From Aptenodytes patagonicus (taxonomy: Eukaryota > Chordata > Aves > Sphenisciformes > Spheniscidae): DNA of 64,000 nucleotides. How positions within the stretch are numbered: the stretch's first letter is position 1; each line of letters opens with the position of its first letter. Position numbers and translations under genes: made by a program. The stretch spans positions 44,792,151 through 44,856,150 of the forward strand of contig NC_134949.1 in NCBI RefSeq assembly GCF_965638725.1. Reading direction: 5' to 3'. This document shows, one piece after another, positions 15,001-28,800 of the stretch. The notes beneath the pieces were generated by a model. It made no database searches, was not told where the DNA came from, and was given only the letters and a program-made list of their open reading frames with translations.

Positions 15001-18000
15001 AATACTCAGTCAGTGGTAAATAGTAGGCTAAAGGGTAGGATGCTGACAGTTGCTGTCATGGGTTTGCTAAGTAGGAAAGCAGGAAATCGCCAGACCTCCC
15101 TTCTTTCACATCTCTCCCATGCACAGGGGACAGAGAAGAGGTATCTTTTTCCCATGGAAAAAAACCCCTTAAATTCTAAACTACCTCCTACACTTTCCTG
15201 TGAGTTAAAACTCCAAGTGCATCCTGACCAGCTCTTGGCTCCTCACAGTTACCCGCTGTCAGCTCAGAAATCTGCGGCACATTAAGAAAGCACAAGTTGA
15301 GGACAGCCCAAAGTAAAGTGAATTAAAATGATGATAAATATCGCAAGGAATATAATTTCAATTCAATAAAGCCATTCCCTTTTTATTCAATGCTTTAGCA
15401 GAGTTTCCATTCTGAGATGCCAGAAAACGGAAAAAATGGAGAAGTCAGGGAGAGCTTGAGTTAAAATACAGTGCACCTTGGTTTGAGCATTTATGGTCTT
15501 CTCTTCAAAACCTAACTCTGCGAACAGCATGCGAGTGTAATGTGTGGTTTGAGAAAAAAGCCGAATAAAAATAAAAATATATCACATCAGTCAATCTCTA
15601 TTTCAGGAAGTGATGCAAGCAAAGTCCGCAGTGAAGTTTGCCTCCCAGAAATACTCTGCCACCCACAGCATTGTGTAACTTTCCTTTAGCATGAAACACG
15701 GTTGGGCTTATGTTAGCACCAGTTAATTGCACCCAATGCAACCTCGCGGAAAGTTAAAAAAACAACAAACAGATGATGTTATTTCCCTCCCTCTGCAAAA
15801 GTGGGTGTGATTAAACTCCTGTTACAAAGCCCTACGATAGCAGAAACAAGTCCTGCAGTTTCTGATAGGAAAACTGCCTGCTCCACGCTCCGCGTCTCAC
15901 CAAAGTGAACGGAAAGGCTGGTTTGCTTGAGAGCTGTTCGTCTTTTGGATCTTGCCTCTTTCGCACCGCTGGTGCTTCTCTAATTTCAACTTTATTGGTT
16001 TTGTTTCATTTCTTTCGTTTTCTCTCCCATCAGCTAATTTTCTTTTTGTTCCTTTCTAGTCACAGTTTCCAAAACTGGATAAACAAGGAACATGTATGGT
16101 CAGGTGACAAAACTCAACACCTGACTTACTTACACTGACTTACAGTTACTTTTAGGCAACACTGATGCAACGATCCCAGCTGACAAATGACTACATCACA
16201 TCATTTTTTATTTGGCTGCCACCATCGTAGGTTTTGCATATAGAGCATCCCACTGCATTACCTCAAACCCGGTACTTTCTATGCATATCTACACGGACTG
16301 TTTCCTGGCAGAGTAACGGCTGCCTCAAAACTATTGCACATTATTTGACATTACTTGTCCTGCTCTCAGGATATTCGGTTGTGTTTTTCAGTTGCCCTAT
16401 TCCTGTGAGGCCACAGCTTCCCACCGCCGCTGCAGAAACAGTTCATCTGCTATTGCTTTCTTGCTTTCTGAGCAGGGCTGGTGGCAGGAAGCCACAATTG
16501 CTCCCTGTGTTTATCTCTCCCCATCTCGCAGTCCTGACAGAGCGAGTCTATTTGGATAGCAAGAAGCTGCGGTAACTAAGCAGCCACAAAATCTAAAAGG
16601 GACATTTCCCAGCTACTTGCACTGCTAAGAGTAAGTGCAAAACAAGTCTTTTATAACAGAACAAGCATATTTTTTAATGTGAATGGATTGAGGAAAAGGA
16701 ATAGCAGGTTTTGTGTGGGTGCTTTACTTACACAATCTTAAACTAAATATTCCTGCTTTAGAATAAAAACTCTTTTTCCTAGAGATGGTTTTCACTGACA
16801 AGGATATTAGCAATAACTTCAAATTCCTGTTACAATCTCTACGTAATTCATCTTGAGCCTTTCTGTGGGTAGTTCAGAACCATCCACAGTCCATGTCCCC
16901 TCTTTCTCTAGAAAGTAGCTCCCATTTCCTTAGGGAATAACAAAATGCCTGCCTTTATGAAACAGCCAGACCCACTTAACCCCTTCCTGGCATATTTAAC
17001 ACCTCGCTTCTGGAAGAGGCGTTGCAAGCAAATACTGCCAGATAGTTACAGAAAACATTTGAAGAGGTAGGTTTATAGTTCAAGCTTCAAACCCAGACCT
17101 CAGCTTTCCCAAAGGAGGTAGGGCTCAGACCTAGGACTTCGGTTCGAGGTTACCCGGAGGGTCAGGAGCAGACTCAGAGTGCAGACTGGGACCAGCATTG
17201 CTCCTGGACCTGCCTCCTGTGCTCAAACCACTTCTGTTATTTTCATTTTTTAAACAAACAATGCTAGCGACAGCAACAGTCTCCGTGAAAGACTAACAAA
17301 ATGGCCATGAGACTGCTAGCAGTAAAGTTATTCTTCTATTTCCAGATGGGTTACTAGAAGCAAAGACAAAATTTTACATCAGTGGTGCTCCTAAAAAGTA
17401 AGATTTGATCCTAAAAACATCACCACAGATTTCAGGGGGTTTTCTGCTCACACACAGCCTAAGGGTTTGACGAGATCAGGGTCCAATTATTACGCCTCAA
17501 GCACCATTATCTTTAGTGGACTTACATTATAAACAATGAAAAGTACATTTTAAAGAAGAAGAGGCTATGCCTGCATTCCTGCAAAGGTAAACTCTGCCTA
17601 AACTCTGTGTATGCTTGTCCTCCAGACATCCTGCGGCCAGCATGGCCCAGCTGGGCCAGAGACGATGCTCAGCCTCTCTGCACGGGCTGGGGGCTGGTCT
17701 GAGGAGGTGTTTGTGCATCCTTAGTTTTTCCAACTGATAGGTGAGATTTCCTGGTGCATTCGGCTGCCTTTTACCGCTTCAGAGATGCAGGGCAGTCATA
17801 AAGTTTAATTGCCCAATTAAGCAGGGTTTACAGTTGCTTTGCGTTGCTGGAGTGCCACAAAGCAGAATGAACAAACTGGTGAAGCTGGCCCGTATTTATT
17901 TTTTGTCAGCAAAACATAAAATACATGGGCTAAAGTAACCTGAATACAGAGGTGGGTATAGCTTGTACAGGAAGGCATGTGTTTCAGTGTTGTGGAATGA

Positions 18001-18180
18001 GTTACAAGCGAGAACCCTAATCCCTCCTGTTCTCTTTGCAAGATGGCAGAGGCAGCCCCGGATGTGCAAGTAAAGCTGGCACAGCCATGGCTCTGTTGGA
18101 CCTGTGAGATGGGGAAACACAGAGCGGCTGGGGCTTCCTGCCGCCCTCCCGGGGCAGCAGAAACAACCTTTTGAGAACGA
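3069..18180. other. Intergenic DNA, no supported gene
   Basis: Fifteen kilobases without a convincing coding exon on either strand. Open frames are mostly under 125 codons and have no domains or family resemblance. Content is AT-rich with occasional GC-richer patches, for example about 4000-4150, 6240-6420 and 10450-10610. The last contains an imperfect GC-rich inverted repeat. Short homopolymer runs are common. It may hold regulatory elements, but nothing in the sequence alone identifies one. Confidence 0.55.
5271..5303. repeat. Tandem duplication, 14-bp unit
   Basis: The 14-mer GTTTCTAAGCTTGG occurs twice head to tail at 5271-5284 and 5285-5298, followed by five bases of a third unit. Each copy carries an AAGCTT hexamer. 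The copies are identical, which suggests a recent slippage-type duplication. Confidence 0.9.
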
Positions 18181-18191
18181 ATCATGGGAAA

Positions 18192-18220
18192 AGGCGGGGC
18201 GGGGGGGGGGGGGGGAGAGC
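18192..18220 (+). repeat. G-run with quadruplex potential
   Basis: A run of four G, one C and then 15 consecutive G (18201-18215) lies in a GC-richer stretch. Long G-runs can form G-quadruplexes and are prone to length polymorphism and to sequencing error. The exact number of G may not be reliable. Confidence 0.85.
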
Positions 18221-18887
18221 ATATAAGCATCAAGGACAATTTGCAAATGGAGGAGTCTAAACTTCAACGGGGAGTGGAGTTCAGTGAGGGCGGCAGTAGG
18301 CGAGGGCTCAGACCAGCTGAGTCCGCAGCTCTGCCTCTCACCGCCTGCTCGTCCTTTACCAGGTCCCTTCGGTGGCCCCGCAGCTTTTCTCCCCACCCAC
18401 CATTGGCGGGTTCCTGTTTCTTTTCAAGCCTCTTGGTTGTGGGGTGACGCCGGATGCACGTGCCTAAGGAGAGGAGAACAGCAAACACTTCAGGGTGGTG
18501 GAGGCCTCTAGAGACAATTTCGCTACAAATAAATACTACGGTTATCTAAACACCAGCAGGCATTTCAGTAAAAGTGCCTTCATGTTCAAGAAAGCTGCCT
18601 GATTACTTCCAGTTTAATATTTTTTTTAATTTACCAAAGCAGTTTGCTGACAATATAAATTATTGGCTAGAGCCGTGTTTCTCAGACTGCCAGCTGCAGC
18701 TATCAGAGGAGCCATGGGAGAGTTCAAAAGGACTGAAGCTCACAAAAAGTTAATCAATTCACAATATTTTTATACTAAAACGCCAACAGTTTAATGCAGT
18801 AAGTATTTCTCTTGATAAGTAGGTGGTATCCAGGGCTTGCAGGATTTTCACAGAAACAGACAAATCAAAAAGAAAGCCATACTTGCC

Positions 18888-18917
18888 AAAAAAAAAAAAA
18901 AAAAGGTAAAAAAAAAA
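18888..18917 (+). repeat. Poly-A tract
   Basis: Seventeen A, then GGT, then ten A. No retrocopy or SINE body is recognisable immediately upstream, so this is annotated only as low-complexity sequence. Confidence 0.85.
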
Positions 18918-19954
18918 TTGTGAAACGGACCCTGTTACCAGCCCCCAGCTCAGCCCCTGTGGGATGGTGCCCCTTTGGTGGGGCACTGCCTGCGCTGGGG
19001 TCACCCTCAGCTCCTGGCTCATCTCACCTCAAGGAGCAGCCCCGCTCCTCCTGCTCCCTGACAAAGTCAGCCTGAAGAGTGTTGGTTTTTGGATCCACGT
19101 TGAAGTTTATTACAACATTTTTTCAAGCATTATTTCTGAGTTAGTGAAACTAATGTAAATCAGCTGATTTCTAGTCGTATTTGAGTTAGTGCAAACACAC
19201 TTTGGTTTAGCTTGTCCAGTGTGTAAAGATGGGGTTTGAGGTATGGTTCTCGCTAGATGGTGATGGAAAAGCTAAGGGAGCTTTAGCATTCACCCCACTG
19301 CAGCCGGCAGTAATGCCAACCCGGTGTGATCCCCCCTTCCGTGTCCCAAAGGCACTGACAGCTATGAAGGGCTGCGTGCTAGCCCGACTTCGCCCTCCCC
19401 ATCCCCTACCACCCACACGCACTTAGAGCAGCACTGAGTCTGTTGCAGGCCTGTCACAATCCTCTGACGACGTGAAGAGAGACAAAGGGGTAAAGGATAA
19501 GGAGGGGAGAGATGGAAGGAATACATATGTGGAGTGGGAAAGAGATGAATAGATGATTAGCTGAAAAAACCACCCTACTGTGGTTTTCAGTTGTGTTTGA
19601 GAAGGCCTTCAGTAACGAGCACTTCTACAGGACCCCAAACAGATGACAGAAGTGGCAAGGGTCACTTTAAGTGAACTCATTTTAAATCTAGCTCAAATTA
19701 GAAGGACTGGAGGTCTGATCGCTAGATAGTTATGCAATGGTCACATGTGAAATCATCAGCTGGTCCTTATAGCCTAGCTCGAGTGGTATGAGCTGGCACT
19801 GTAAAAGATGTAAACCCTCAGTCTGACCTGAGCCCAGTCTTTCCTCTGGAGAGTTGGTGCAGGAATAGCAGAAAGAAAGCACATTTCACGATTACTCTCT
19901 CATTTTCAGAACAGCCCACAAAGTGGTTGTTTCTTTTGGATGTTTGGGAAAGAA

Positions 19955-19988
19955 TAACTACATATATTCTTTAACTACATATATTCTT
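19955..19988. repeat. Perfect tandem duplication, 17-bp unit
   Basis: TAACTACATATATTCTT occurs twice without mismatch at 19955-19971 and 19972-19988. Confidence 0.92.
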
Positions 19989-21837
19989 TAGAGCAGAGTT
20001 ACATTGTTTGGACCAGAGCTACCTATTGAACAGTTGTCACATCACTACTTAGGGACGTATGACAACAAAATTTGAAATCCGAAGATGCAGACATTAACAG
20101 GAAGCCGGAGACTTTAGATAAAATGTGCATCACAAACTCTAAGCAGAGAAGTTTGCACTGACACTGCTTTATAGAAAGCAAGATTTCAGTTGCTACAGTT
20201 TCCAAATGACCACATTTTGCAAGCAATCAGTAACGGCACTGAATTAAAATTACATCGGGAAGACTGATGAGGACTGTACAGCTTCTGATGCTGAAGGCAA
20301 GGGCTCTGTGCATGTTCAGCCAGAACTATTGGTTAGTTTGTTTAAGTCTTTGTACTCGGAGGATTTGATAATTGCATAGAGGAAATTCATGCATGCACAG
20401 GCTGAGATCACACAGAGACAAGATGGTCTTTTTTTTCTTTTTCCACAAATGATGGTTTGATTCTTTGGGCTGTTGAAAGGCAAGTATCCTGTCAAGCTCA
20501 TATGAGATACAACTAACTGCAAAAAATTATGTTCAAAATGATAAATCAATATATCGCATTTTAATATTTTATTGAAGCACGATTAACGTTATTTCTATTA
20601 CATGTGAACTGTATGAATGATGTTTTAAAAATTAATACAATATGGAAAATCTCAAGTGTTCTATTATTTTAATTAAAAAGGTATAAACACCACATACATT
20701 AAAATCAAACTCCCAACAGATTTGAAACCTGATGCGGTCTATGGATTAAAAAAATATATCGGTATCGGCTCCATATGATGTGACAAAATACCTAATTATC
20801 ATTAAACTGATTTTGGGACGATGGAAGATTGTGAAAAGTTACGTCAATGGCTTATCTATCTAAAATGTCACTGACCATGGAATGGAATTACATAGTAGAG
20901 ATTATACGGGACTTTTTTGTCAAAATACTTTAACTCTTAAAATAAATGACTAGCAACTGAGTCCAGAATGCACAATAAACAGACTTGAAGAGCTTTTAAC
21001 TCCAATCTTTAAAAAAAAAAAGGAAAAGAAAAAGTGTTTATATAAGAATAACAGTTCAGAGTATCTTTAAATCCAATGGAATACATTCTTTCAGGCCTTA
21101 ATACTCTGCTGCATTTGTCCCAAGCACAACCCTGGCCTGTCTGTGAGGAACTCGACCTGTTTGCTTTCAGCTCCTACCAAATAATGGATTTGCTAGAACA
21201 GAGAGGGAGGGCAACTCCACTCGATAGAGAGAGCATGCTGGGTAGAAAATAAATGTTCCAAAGGCTTCCAGTGATAATGATCAGAGGTCCTATTTACAAA
21301 AGTTACAGATACTTTAAAAAGTCTAATCTAATTAACTTTCAATTATATATAGACTATGAATCTATGTCATTCTGCAAACAGAACTCAGGCTCCTAAGTTA
21401 CTTAAAGGCAGGGGTTTTGTATTCCTTTGGGAGTTAGGCACCTACATGCCATATACATTTTAAACATTTTTGAAACCTGGGGTTCATTTCCCATCTAACT
21501 ACTGATTTCTGTGTGGTATAAAATCACCAGAGTCCGTATTTCCATACTTATATTACTCTCTAAACTCCTTCATTTGACAAGACTGCAAGCTTGCATCAAC
21601 AGTATCGTCCACTGTATAAGACTACAGGCAACGATGGTCAGTGTGGGAGGATTATTGCTCGCTGTTCTGAGTAATCTCTCTCTTTGATGCTGTATAGTTG
21701 ATACACCGTATTTTTATTCCTCATGAAGAAAAGGTGCCAAACGCAGGGATTGCCACGGAGCCCAGAGCAGCATCTGACCTACAGAAGTGAAACGGCATCC
21801 GAGGTGCCTGTAAGAGCACGAAGGGCCACGTACAAAG

Positions 21838-21860
21838 CACCTCTCACATTGTGAGAGGTG
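21838..21860. repeat. Perfect inverted repeat, 11-bp arms, 1-bp centre
   Basis: The left arm CACCTCTCACA (21838-21848) is followed by a single T and then its exact reverse complement TGTGAGAGGTG (21850-21860). It is effectively a 23-bp near-palindrome, which could be a dimeric transcription-factor site or simply chance. No terminator or transposon end is evident around it. Confidence 0.9.
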
Positions 21861-23624
21861 TCTTGCTATGGCAAGGGTATTATTACGTCTCCAGTTAGTG
21901 TACATTCAATCTCTGTATTCTATGACTAGAGGAAAATCCTACTTCATTTCTTTTACAGTTTCAAATGCATATGGGTCTCCTGTTCTGTAGGGGAACTATC
22001 ATTTCCGTGTTGATATGCCCAGTGTTTGGGGGGTTTTTTCCCAGTTCATTTTTTTCTCAAATTGAGATATTGTATGTTTTTCTTGACTTTGATTGCCATA
22101 AAATTAAATAACTTTTTGATTTTTAAAAATACATATTTTCCTTTTGTTGTGGTTCATAGATGCAATGCTAGTGCTATAATTTCTATATTTATTTTGAAAA
22201 GATAATACTTTCCAGGAAAAATCATGAGGTGGTCTTTGCAACATTTAGATCAGCCTGACACTTTTGCTACCAGTGAAAAAGAAATATTTTATCTATCTGT
22301 TCTGTATTTTCTGAATCTCCGTAGCTCTACTGAGAAGTCATAACCCTTAAAGAACACTTTTATAAAACCAATAGCTGAATAAGAATATGGATAAGATGAA
22401 ATTTTCAGCAAAGCTGAAATTTGGATGGAATGTAAATATGAAGAGAGTCCAGAACGGATCTCTGTTCAAGAGGCGTTTACAATTAAGGTGCGATTCTTCA
22501 TAAGGAATGGATATTAAAAGTTCATGCATCTGTTTTTTTTAAAACTATATTAAGAAAGTCACCAAAGCAATTTCTCTCACTTCTTAATCTGCTAAGCACA
22601 ATATATGTGTCACTACATGCCACACCTACATTAGGTTGTAGATAACACTTTCCAGAAATACTTTTTCCTAAGATCAGCAAGAAGCTATAGGTAGCACCAT
22701 CAGGAAAACAAAATTAAAAATCTGGGTCAAAAGCTCCTGTGAAATTATGACGTAGATAAACACTCAAAAAAGAATTGTGTTAAGACATTATAGATCATCA
22801 GCTGCTATGACTGCTGTGTTGCTGGAGGCTGCTGCCAGTGTAAAGTTTTTAACCCAAGATGTTAACTTTGCATTGAAATAATCTGGAATGCACCTATTGT
22901 TTGCCATTCCGTCAGAGAACTGACCTCCACCAGACAGGGCAACAGTTTCTTGGAGTGGCTGAAGGCCAGCTGAATGTGTATAGATGACAATTCACAAAAC
23001 AGGGCATTTCAAGGGACCTTGAGATTTTAACAGGTTTTGATGAAGCAGCTTTTAAAGGGGAAGGAAAAGTAGGTGTGCATATACTTTACGGTTAATACAA
23101 ATGTACTCTCTGGGTTTGCAGTAAAAGTAAAACCAAAGGACTAGAAGGTCAGCGTGGTTAACTTCATAGATACTGAAAAGGAGAGTTAGTTCCCAGTTGA
23201 AACCCACCAAATTCTGTCAGTAACAGCCTATTATCTCCCCTTTACTTTCCTCTATCATTGGTCAACTCCCGTATTGCATTTCACCTTCCTTAGACTAAAT
23301 TCTTCTGAGCAGGGACTGTATCCTCCTATGCAATTTTACAACACTTAACAAAAGCTGCTCACAATCCTCACTAAAGCCTTTGGATGCTACTGCAGTAAAA
23401 AGAAGCAACACCACGTACAAGAGCAGCCAACGAGTATCCCAATGATGTAATTATGATGATATTTCTATCGAAAGGACAATGCACTGCTTGATGAGACTGA
23501 AATTTGTCTGAATGTTCCAGTCCAGCATCATAGGACACGTACATAATTATTTTACTTTGTGTGTGAAACCTTCTCTAGAAGAACAAAGTACCTCCCTAAA
23601 TATGAACTTTGTCTGCATAAATAA

Positions 23625-23659
23625 AACCATCTGGTTTGTTGTCTAACCATCTGGTTTGT
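23625..23659. repeat. Short direct repeat, 15-bp copies at 20-bp period
   Basis: AACCATCTGGTTTGT occurs at 23625-23639 and again at 23645-23659. The core CCATCTGG is itself an E-box-like CANNTG context (CATCTG), so the pair spaces two E-boxes 20 bp apart. A functional role is speculative. Confidence 0.85.
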
Positions 23660-25860
23660 CTAAAGTTTATAGTCTCCTGAGTGTTATTCACAGGCCCACA
23701 TATGATCAAGCCTCCACAGACATTTTTATTTGGTAAAAGCTTTCCCACAGCACTTTATTTTTTCTATCTGTTTTTGATCTTGTAAAAAAAGAGTCATTTT
23801 AATACGTGTGTTGTAATACTGCATCTGTTTGTGTTTCTGTGAACTGGGTGTAGATCTCCTAGTGGGCAGATATTACAGGCTAGATTCTCTTGGGAACAGC
23901 GGAGGAAAGAATGACAAAAGAGCCATTTGGAGGTACCAGATCCTACGGCTTCTTCACCGCTGTCCCTGAACAAAGGGCTAGGTGAGGGTGGACAGATTAC
24001 TTTAAAATGCTCAGCTATTAACATGTAACAAGGCTCTGAGAACTGACCTCTGTCTCAGTTCAAGAGCTACAGCTGGTAACAGGTTAACAACCACTTTGAC
24101 AACCCTACACCAGACGGGGACTCTGCTGGCTTTGATGATTCCACGATTCCTGGCAGCATGCAGCGTCCAGATAACCGAGCCGTACTCAGCCCCGTGTGAA
24201 TAAAAGGCATTATTATTGTCCCTTAATGCTACAAGCTGGGCAGTCACTACGTTTCTGCTCACTCTCTCTGCTTCATAAACACAAGATTTTCCACCCCGAG
24301 CCCTTATACAGCCTTGCCAAAAAGGTTCATTCTCCTTCAGAGTTCGACTGCTCCAATTTCTGGAGAAAATGCCTCAGTTCTCTGGTAGGTCAGTAAGTAC
24401 ACATCAGTTCACGAGCTCTGATACTTCTGCCTTATCTGCCCTCTTGCCACAGGCAATGGAAAATGTTTCACTTGAAACAACAAACAGATTCAAAATCCGA
24501 AATAGACATGACCTCAGTAGAGATTAATATAACTTCACAGAAACCCACCTCTTTCTGCTCTAAACCACGATTCATGTTTCAGCAAATTAAGCGCGTGCAT
24601 AATTAATAGTCTATATTTCTGCAGTCAATAACAGTAATAATACCTTTTCACCTACCTAGAAGATAGCAACTTTCCGTATGTGTTACATCAAAAGTGAGAT
24701 TTAAAGAGAAATGTAGACCTACAGATCATGGAGTGCGACATCGTATTTGTAATCTGAACATAACTAAACCAACTGGGGCAAGAAGTCTGTATTTTAGAGA
24801 TGTGCAAAATAGGTGTCCATTTCTATGGCCACTCTTCCATAAATTTCTTTAACGTGGAAAAGTAGAAAGGATCCCAACAGGCCTGCGGAAGCTAAGAGCC
24901 AGGACAAATCCTCTTTCTGCAGAAGAGTTGAGAGAGGGCAGCCGGATCCCACTGGACCCTGCTGTGTTTAGTTTCTAAAAAAGGGAACTGAACTGAGAAG
25001 CAGCCTCCAGGGGCAGCAAAATACAGCAGGAAGCTTGGAGATGCCGTTCTGTTCTAAAAAAATAAATTGTTTCATGTGTGTGATTCTGTTTACTTGTTAG
25101 CTTATTTGTGTAGCTTGGGGGCACTGGGTTGTTGCCCGGTCAGCTTCTTGCAACTTTGATTCTCGTTGATACACGGAAGTGTGAGTGTACGAGCTCACGC
25201 ACACATACTTAAGAGCAGCTTCTGTAGATGTACAGGAGAAGAGTTTTAAGTAGTTCTAATTTACTGTCAATAAATTTCACTAAAGCCTTGTACGCTGCAA
25301 GAGAGGTCAAACATAGATGAAGTCATATTCCAAATCTAAGTCCTAGATTTTTAGATTTTAGCCTTTAATATATGGACGGATTCTAAAATGAGCAGTTAAT
25401 ACACTATCACTTTCCAGCTAAACTATGTTAACTGAATATATGCATTTCCAGCCATTGTAAATAGGATGCAGTTGTAAATTTAAGTCATGACATCTTATCA
25501 GATTCCTGAAACAAGTCAGGTAACAGAGCTAAAACAACGAGCCTTAAAGTTCAGATCCAAGATGGGCTTTGTATTTCTTTTGTTTATTGTACTGAAAGAG
25601 CTATCCTATTCATTCAAAACTAAAAAGTCAAGACAATCGTTAATTGTGATTTTTCCAAGTAGCAATGCTAAGAGTGGGTCCTGAGTGACCTATTGTATTG
25701 ATAATTATTTACATGCGATAAATTTCAGTGTGAATATGCCTGTCACTGTGTCAATTTCTACATTACAAATTGGCTTGTGTTTTCAATCTCAATGTGACAT
25801 TAACATTTATAATCTGCAAATGGGAGTCAGCAATCACACCAATCAGGATAATCCATATCC

Positions 25861-25888
25861 TTATGTTCCAGAGCTTATGTTCCAGAGC
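25861..25888. repeat. Perfect tandem duplication, 14-bp unit
   Basis: TTATGTTCCAGAGC is repeated exactly twice, at 25861-25874 and 25875-25888. Confidence 0.9.
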
Positions 25889-28800
25889 TTCCTTAGAGAA
25901 GGATAATTAAACAAAAAATTTCACTTTAGATTTTAAATATTTTCTTAGGAAAAAAATATTTATTAATATGAAAATCTTGTGTGATCCTTATTTGTTTTCA
26001 GAACATATTTCCAAGAGCTGGGAAGATTTGTTTTCTGGCACGCATCAAACATTTTTCCATTGGTCACAGCATTCTTGCACTAATTGAGTTTAGAAAACTC
26101 TTCAGCTGCCGCCTGGATGAATATGATCTGTGAAAAGCAAGCATTAGAAATAATGGGATCCATTACCTAATTACACTTTATCATCAAACACACATCAGCT
26201 CCAAAATGTAATATGAGAACTATATTCTGGTATCCCAGATCTTGCAGACTGTAAGAGCTGCCATTAAAAAAAAAAAAGCACGTCAGTATCTTCTTTCCTG
26301 AAATACTTCATACTTCTCAGTAAAGGAACCCACTGATTTTCAAAAGGTATAAATCTGTACAAGACAGAAGCTTTCTGAAGCGTACAGAGATGATTTTGCT
26401 GTCTGAAGTAAAAACTTCAGGGAATATGCTTTGTTTATCATGCATGAAATATGAACAAATCTTTTCCCTGGTTAAAATTATCCACTCTGCTAAAAAAAAA
26501 TCCTACAATGTATAATTCAATTGCAAATTGGGACATTTTGGTAGAAGGCATGGATTTTTTTTTTTTTAATGTGATTATGGACTATGTTGAAGAAATGTTT
26601 TTTCGTACTTCCCCTAAATGCCCCTTTACTTTTACAACGAATTTTTATTTTCTGTGACAACATACATAGAAGTAACTGACCGTATTTTGCCATAGCTTTC
26701 ACCTTTCTATTAATGTTTCAGATAATACATGAGGAAGATAATCTCACATTCTCACACTATTTTTCCATGGAGAGCATTTTCTCTCCTTTAAATAGGAGGA
26801 AATTTAGAGTCACATTACAGCTGGCCTTGTTAACATATTGACCGTGACTCTTTGTTGCCTTACACTCTCAGTAGCTACATACTTCTGTGTTAAGTGGAAG
26901 CTAAAATGCCGTTGTCTTGGAATGTTTACCTTTCGAACTTACATGTGAATTTGATTTGAAAGATGACAAGGTCCACGTGGAGAACCAACATCACGATTTC
27001 ACATGGAAGTCCAGTCACTTGCTATTTTAAATTCCAAACTACATAAAATCCCAGAAAAAACACCCCACACAAACACATAAATAGCAAAAATCTTCAATAG
27101 ATTTGATTCCTGCATAGGGACACCAAATAAAATCTCTGCTAGCATTCAAGTAACAAATAAGTATACATTTAAAATTCATTGGTTGCACTTCATCAGCCCG
27201 ACGGTATTGGCGCGCAGTGGACTGACACCCAGGTTTTGTACTGCACTTTTCCATATGCTCCACGCTGGCAAATTTCCAAATGAACAGATACAACGCTGCT
27301 CCGCTCAGTCCAGCTCACTGACTCTGCTTGGTCCACCTTTGCCCATCTCCTGCCATTCCCCTCCTGCCCTCCTCCCCATGGAGCCATGCTACCTACGCAA
27401 GGTTTGTGCTCCTGCTCCAAAGTGAGGAAACGGTTGGAGACACTGTTGGAGACGTTCCCCTATAGCGCTATACCCTGCTGCTATACCCTAGCTTTTTCCA
27501 GCACACTGACAGAGCAGAAGCGCATGTGCCAGGTCCCTCCTGGTGGGAGGAGAGTAGGTCACAAGCAGCATCTTACACCACGGCCTGCAATGAGGTCAAA
27601 GCAGCTCCAGTGGAGGCGGTCAGTCAGTGAGAGACTCTCAATCCCTTAAAGCCTCACTAAACGCCCATGTAAAAGATTTAGTAGTTCTAAGATACTTGTT
27701 GGTACAAAGATACGCAAGAGATCATCTGTTAGTACAACACAGAATCACTGTGAAATCAAGGACTTAGACTTGAGTCAAATCCAAGTATTTTCCCTCCTGT
27801 TAGGAAATAATAAAAATGCCCTATCAAGATGGGTTCAAACCTGCCAGCTTTCTCTTGAAGTGCTCTTTCTGGTAAGAGTGGCTTACCAGCAAAGGCGCCT
27901 TAATTTCTCTGGGCCTGATTATTCACTGTTTTGCACGCTATGTAACTCTTCACACCGGTGCAAAGTAAGGTTTAAAAAAAACCAAGGCTGCCAAAGAAGT
28001 GCCTTACGTTCCACAGGTGCAATTATTTTACAAATAAAAAGTGAAGACAAGAGTCTGTAGGCGGTGCTTGGAGATTCTTACTGTGTTATTATTTTTGAAA
28101 TCAGAGATGTATTACCATTTTAAAGTATTCTGTGCTCAGTAAAACTAAGTAGGGATATTGTTAGTGCTTGGACTTTTCTTAAAAACATAGTACCTTCCCT
28201 GACGTTTTTTTCCCATTCTGGTATCTCTCTTGTTGTTCTTTTGTATATGGTGATATTTATGATCTAATTGTCTCTTCCCATGTTAGGGCCTAATTTCTAT
28301 GGTAGGTGGTCTCTAAATGCCTTTTAGCTTCTATTCCCATTTTTATGCTAGAAAGCAAAGGAAACAAGCAGCACAAAGCCTTTAACCTTATTTTCTAGGC
28401 TATACTATCAATATATGTTGGTTGTCTTCTTTTGCTAACAGGAAACAGAAAGATACATACGGGGAGGCATATCACTGCTTTTATATACAGGTTCTTCTAG
28501 GATGAACATTTTCAGTTCCAGGATGAGCGTGCAGCAGAGGAGGATGAGTTTTGCAGGACCTAAGCAAGCACACTCCCAAAAGGTGAGCTTTACACATGCA
28601 GACATTTGATCCCCCCGTTTAATGGTGTACTTCATATTAAAACACAGGTCTTCATTAGCAGACCTCAGTTAACGCCCACGAAAGGAACAGATGTAGATTT
28701 GTTTTCTTTTCCTTTAAAAGCGCCCTGAACACCCAACAAAACTCAGTTACTAATGGCTCACCTTTGGGTTGATCATAAGTCTTAGTTGAACCTTTTTGTC

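Noticed and set aside
17896..18511. Overlapping open frames of 75-166 codons on both strands near the G-run
   Set aside because: Composition-driven and mutually overlapping, with no domain or splice structure.
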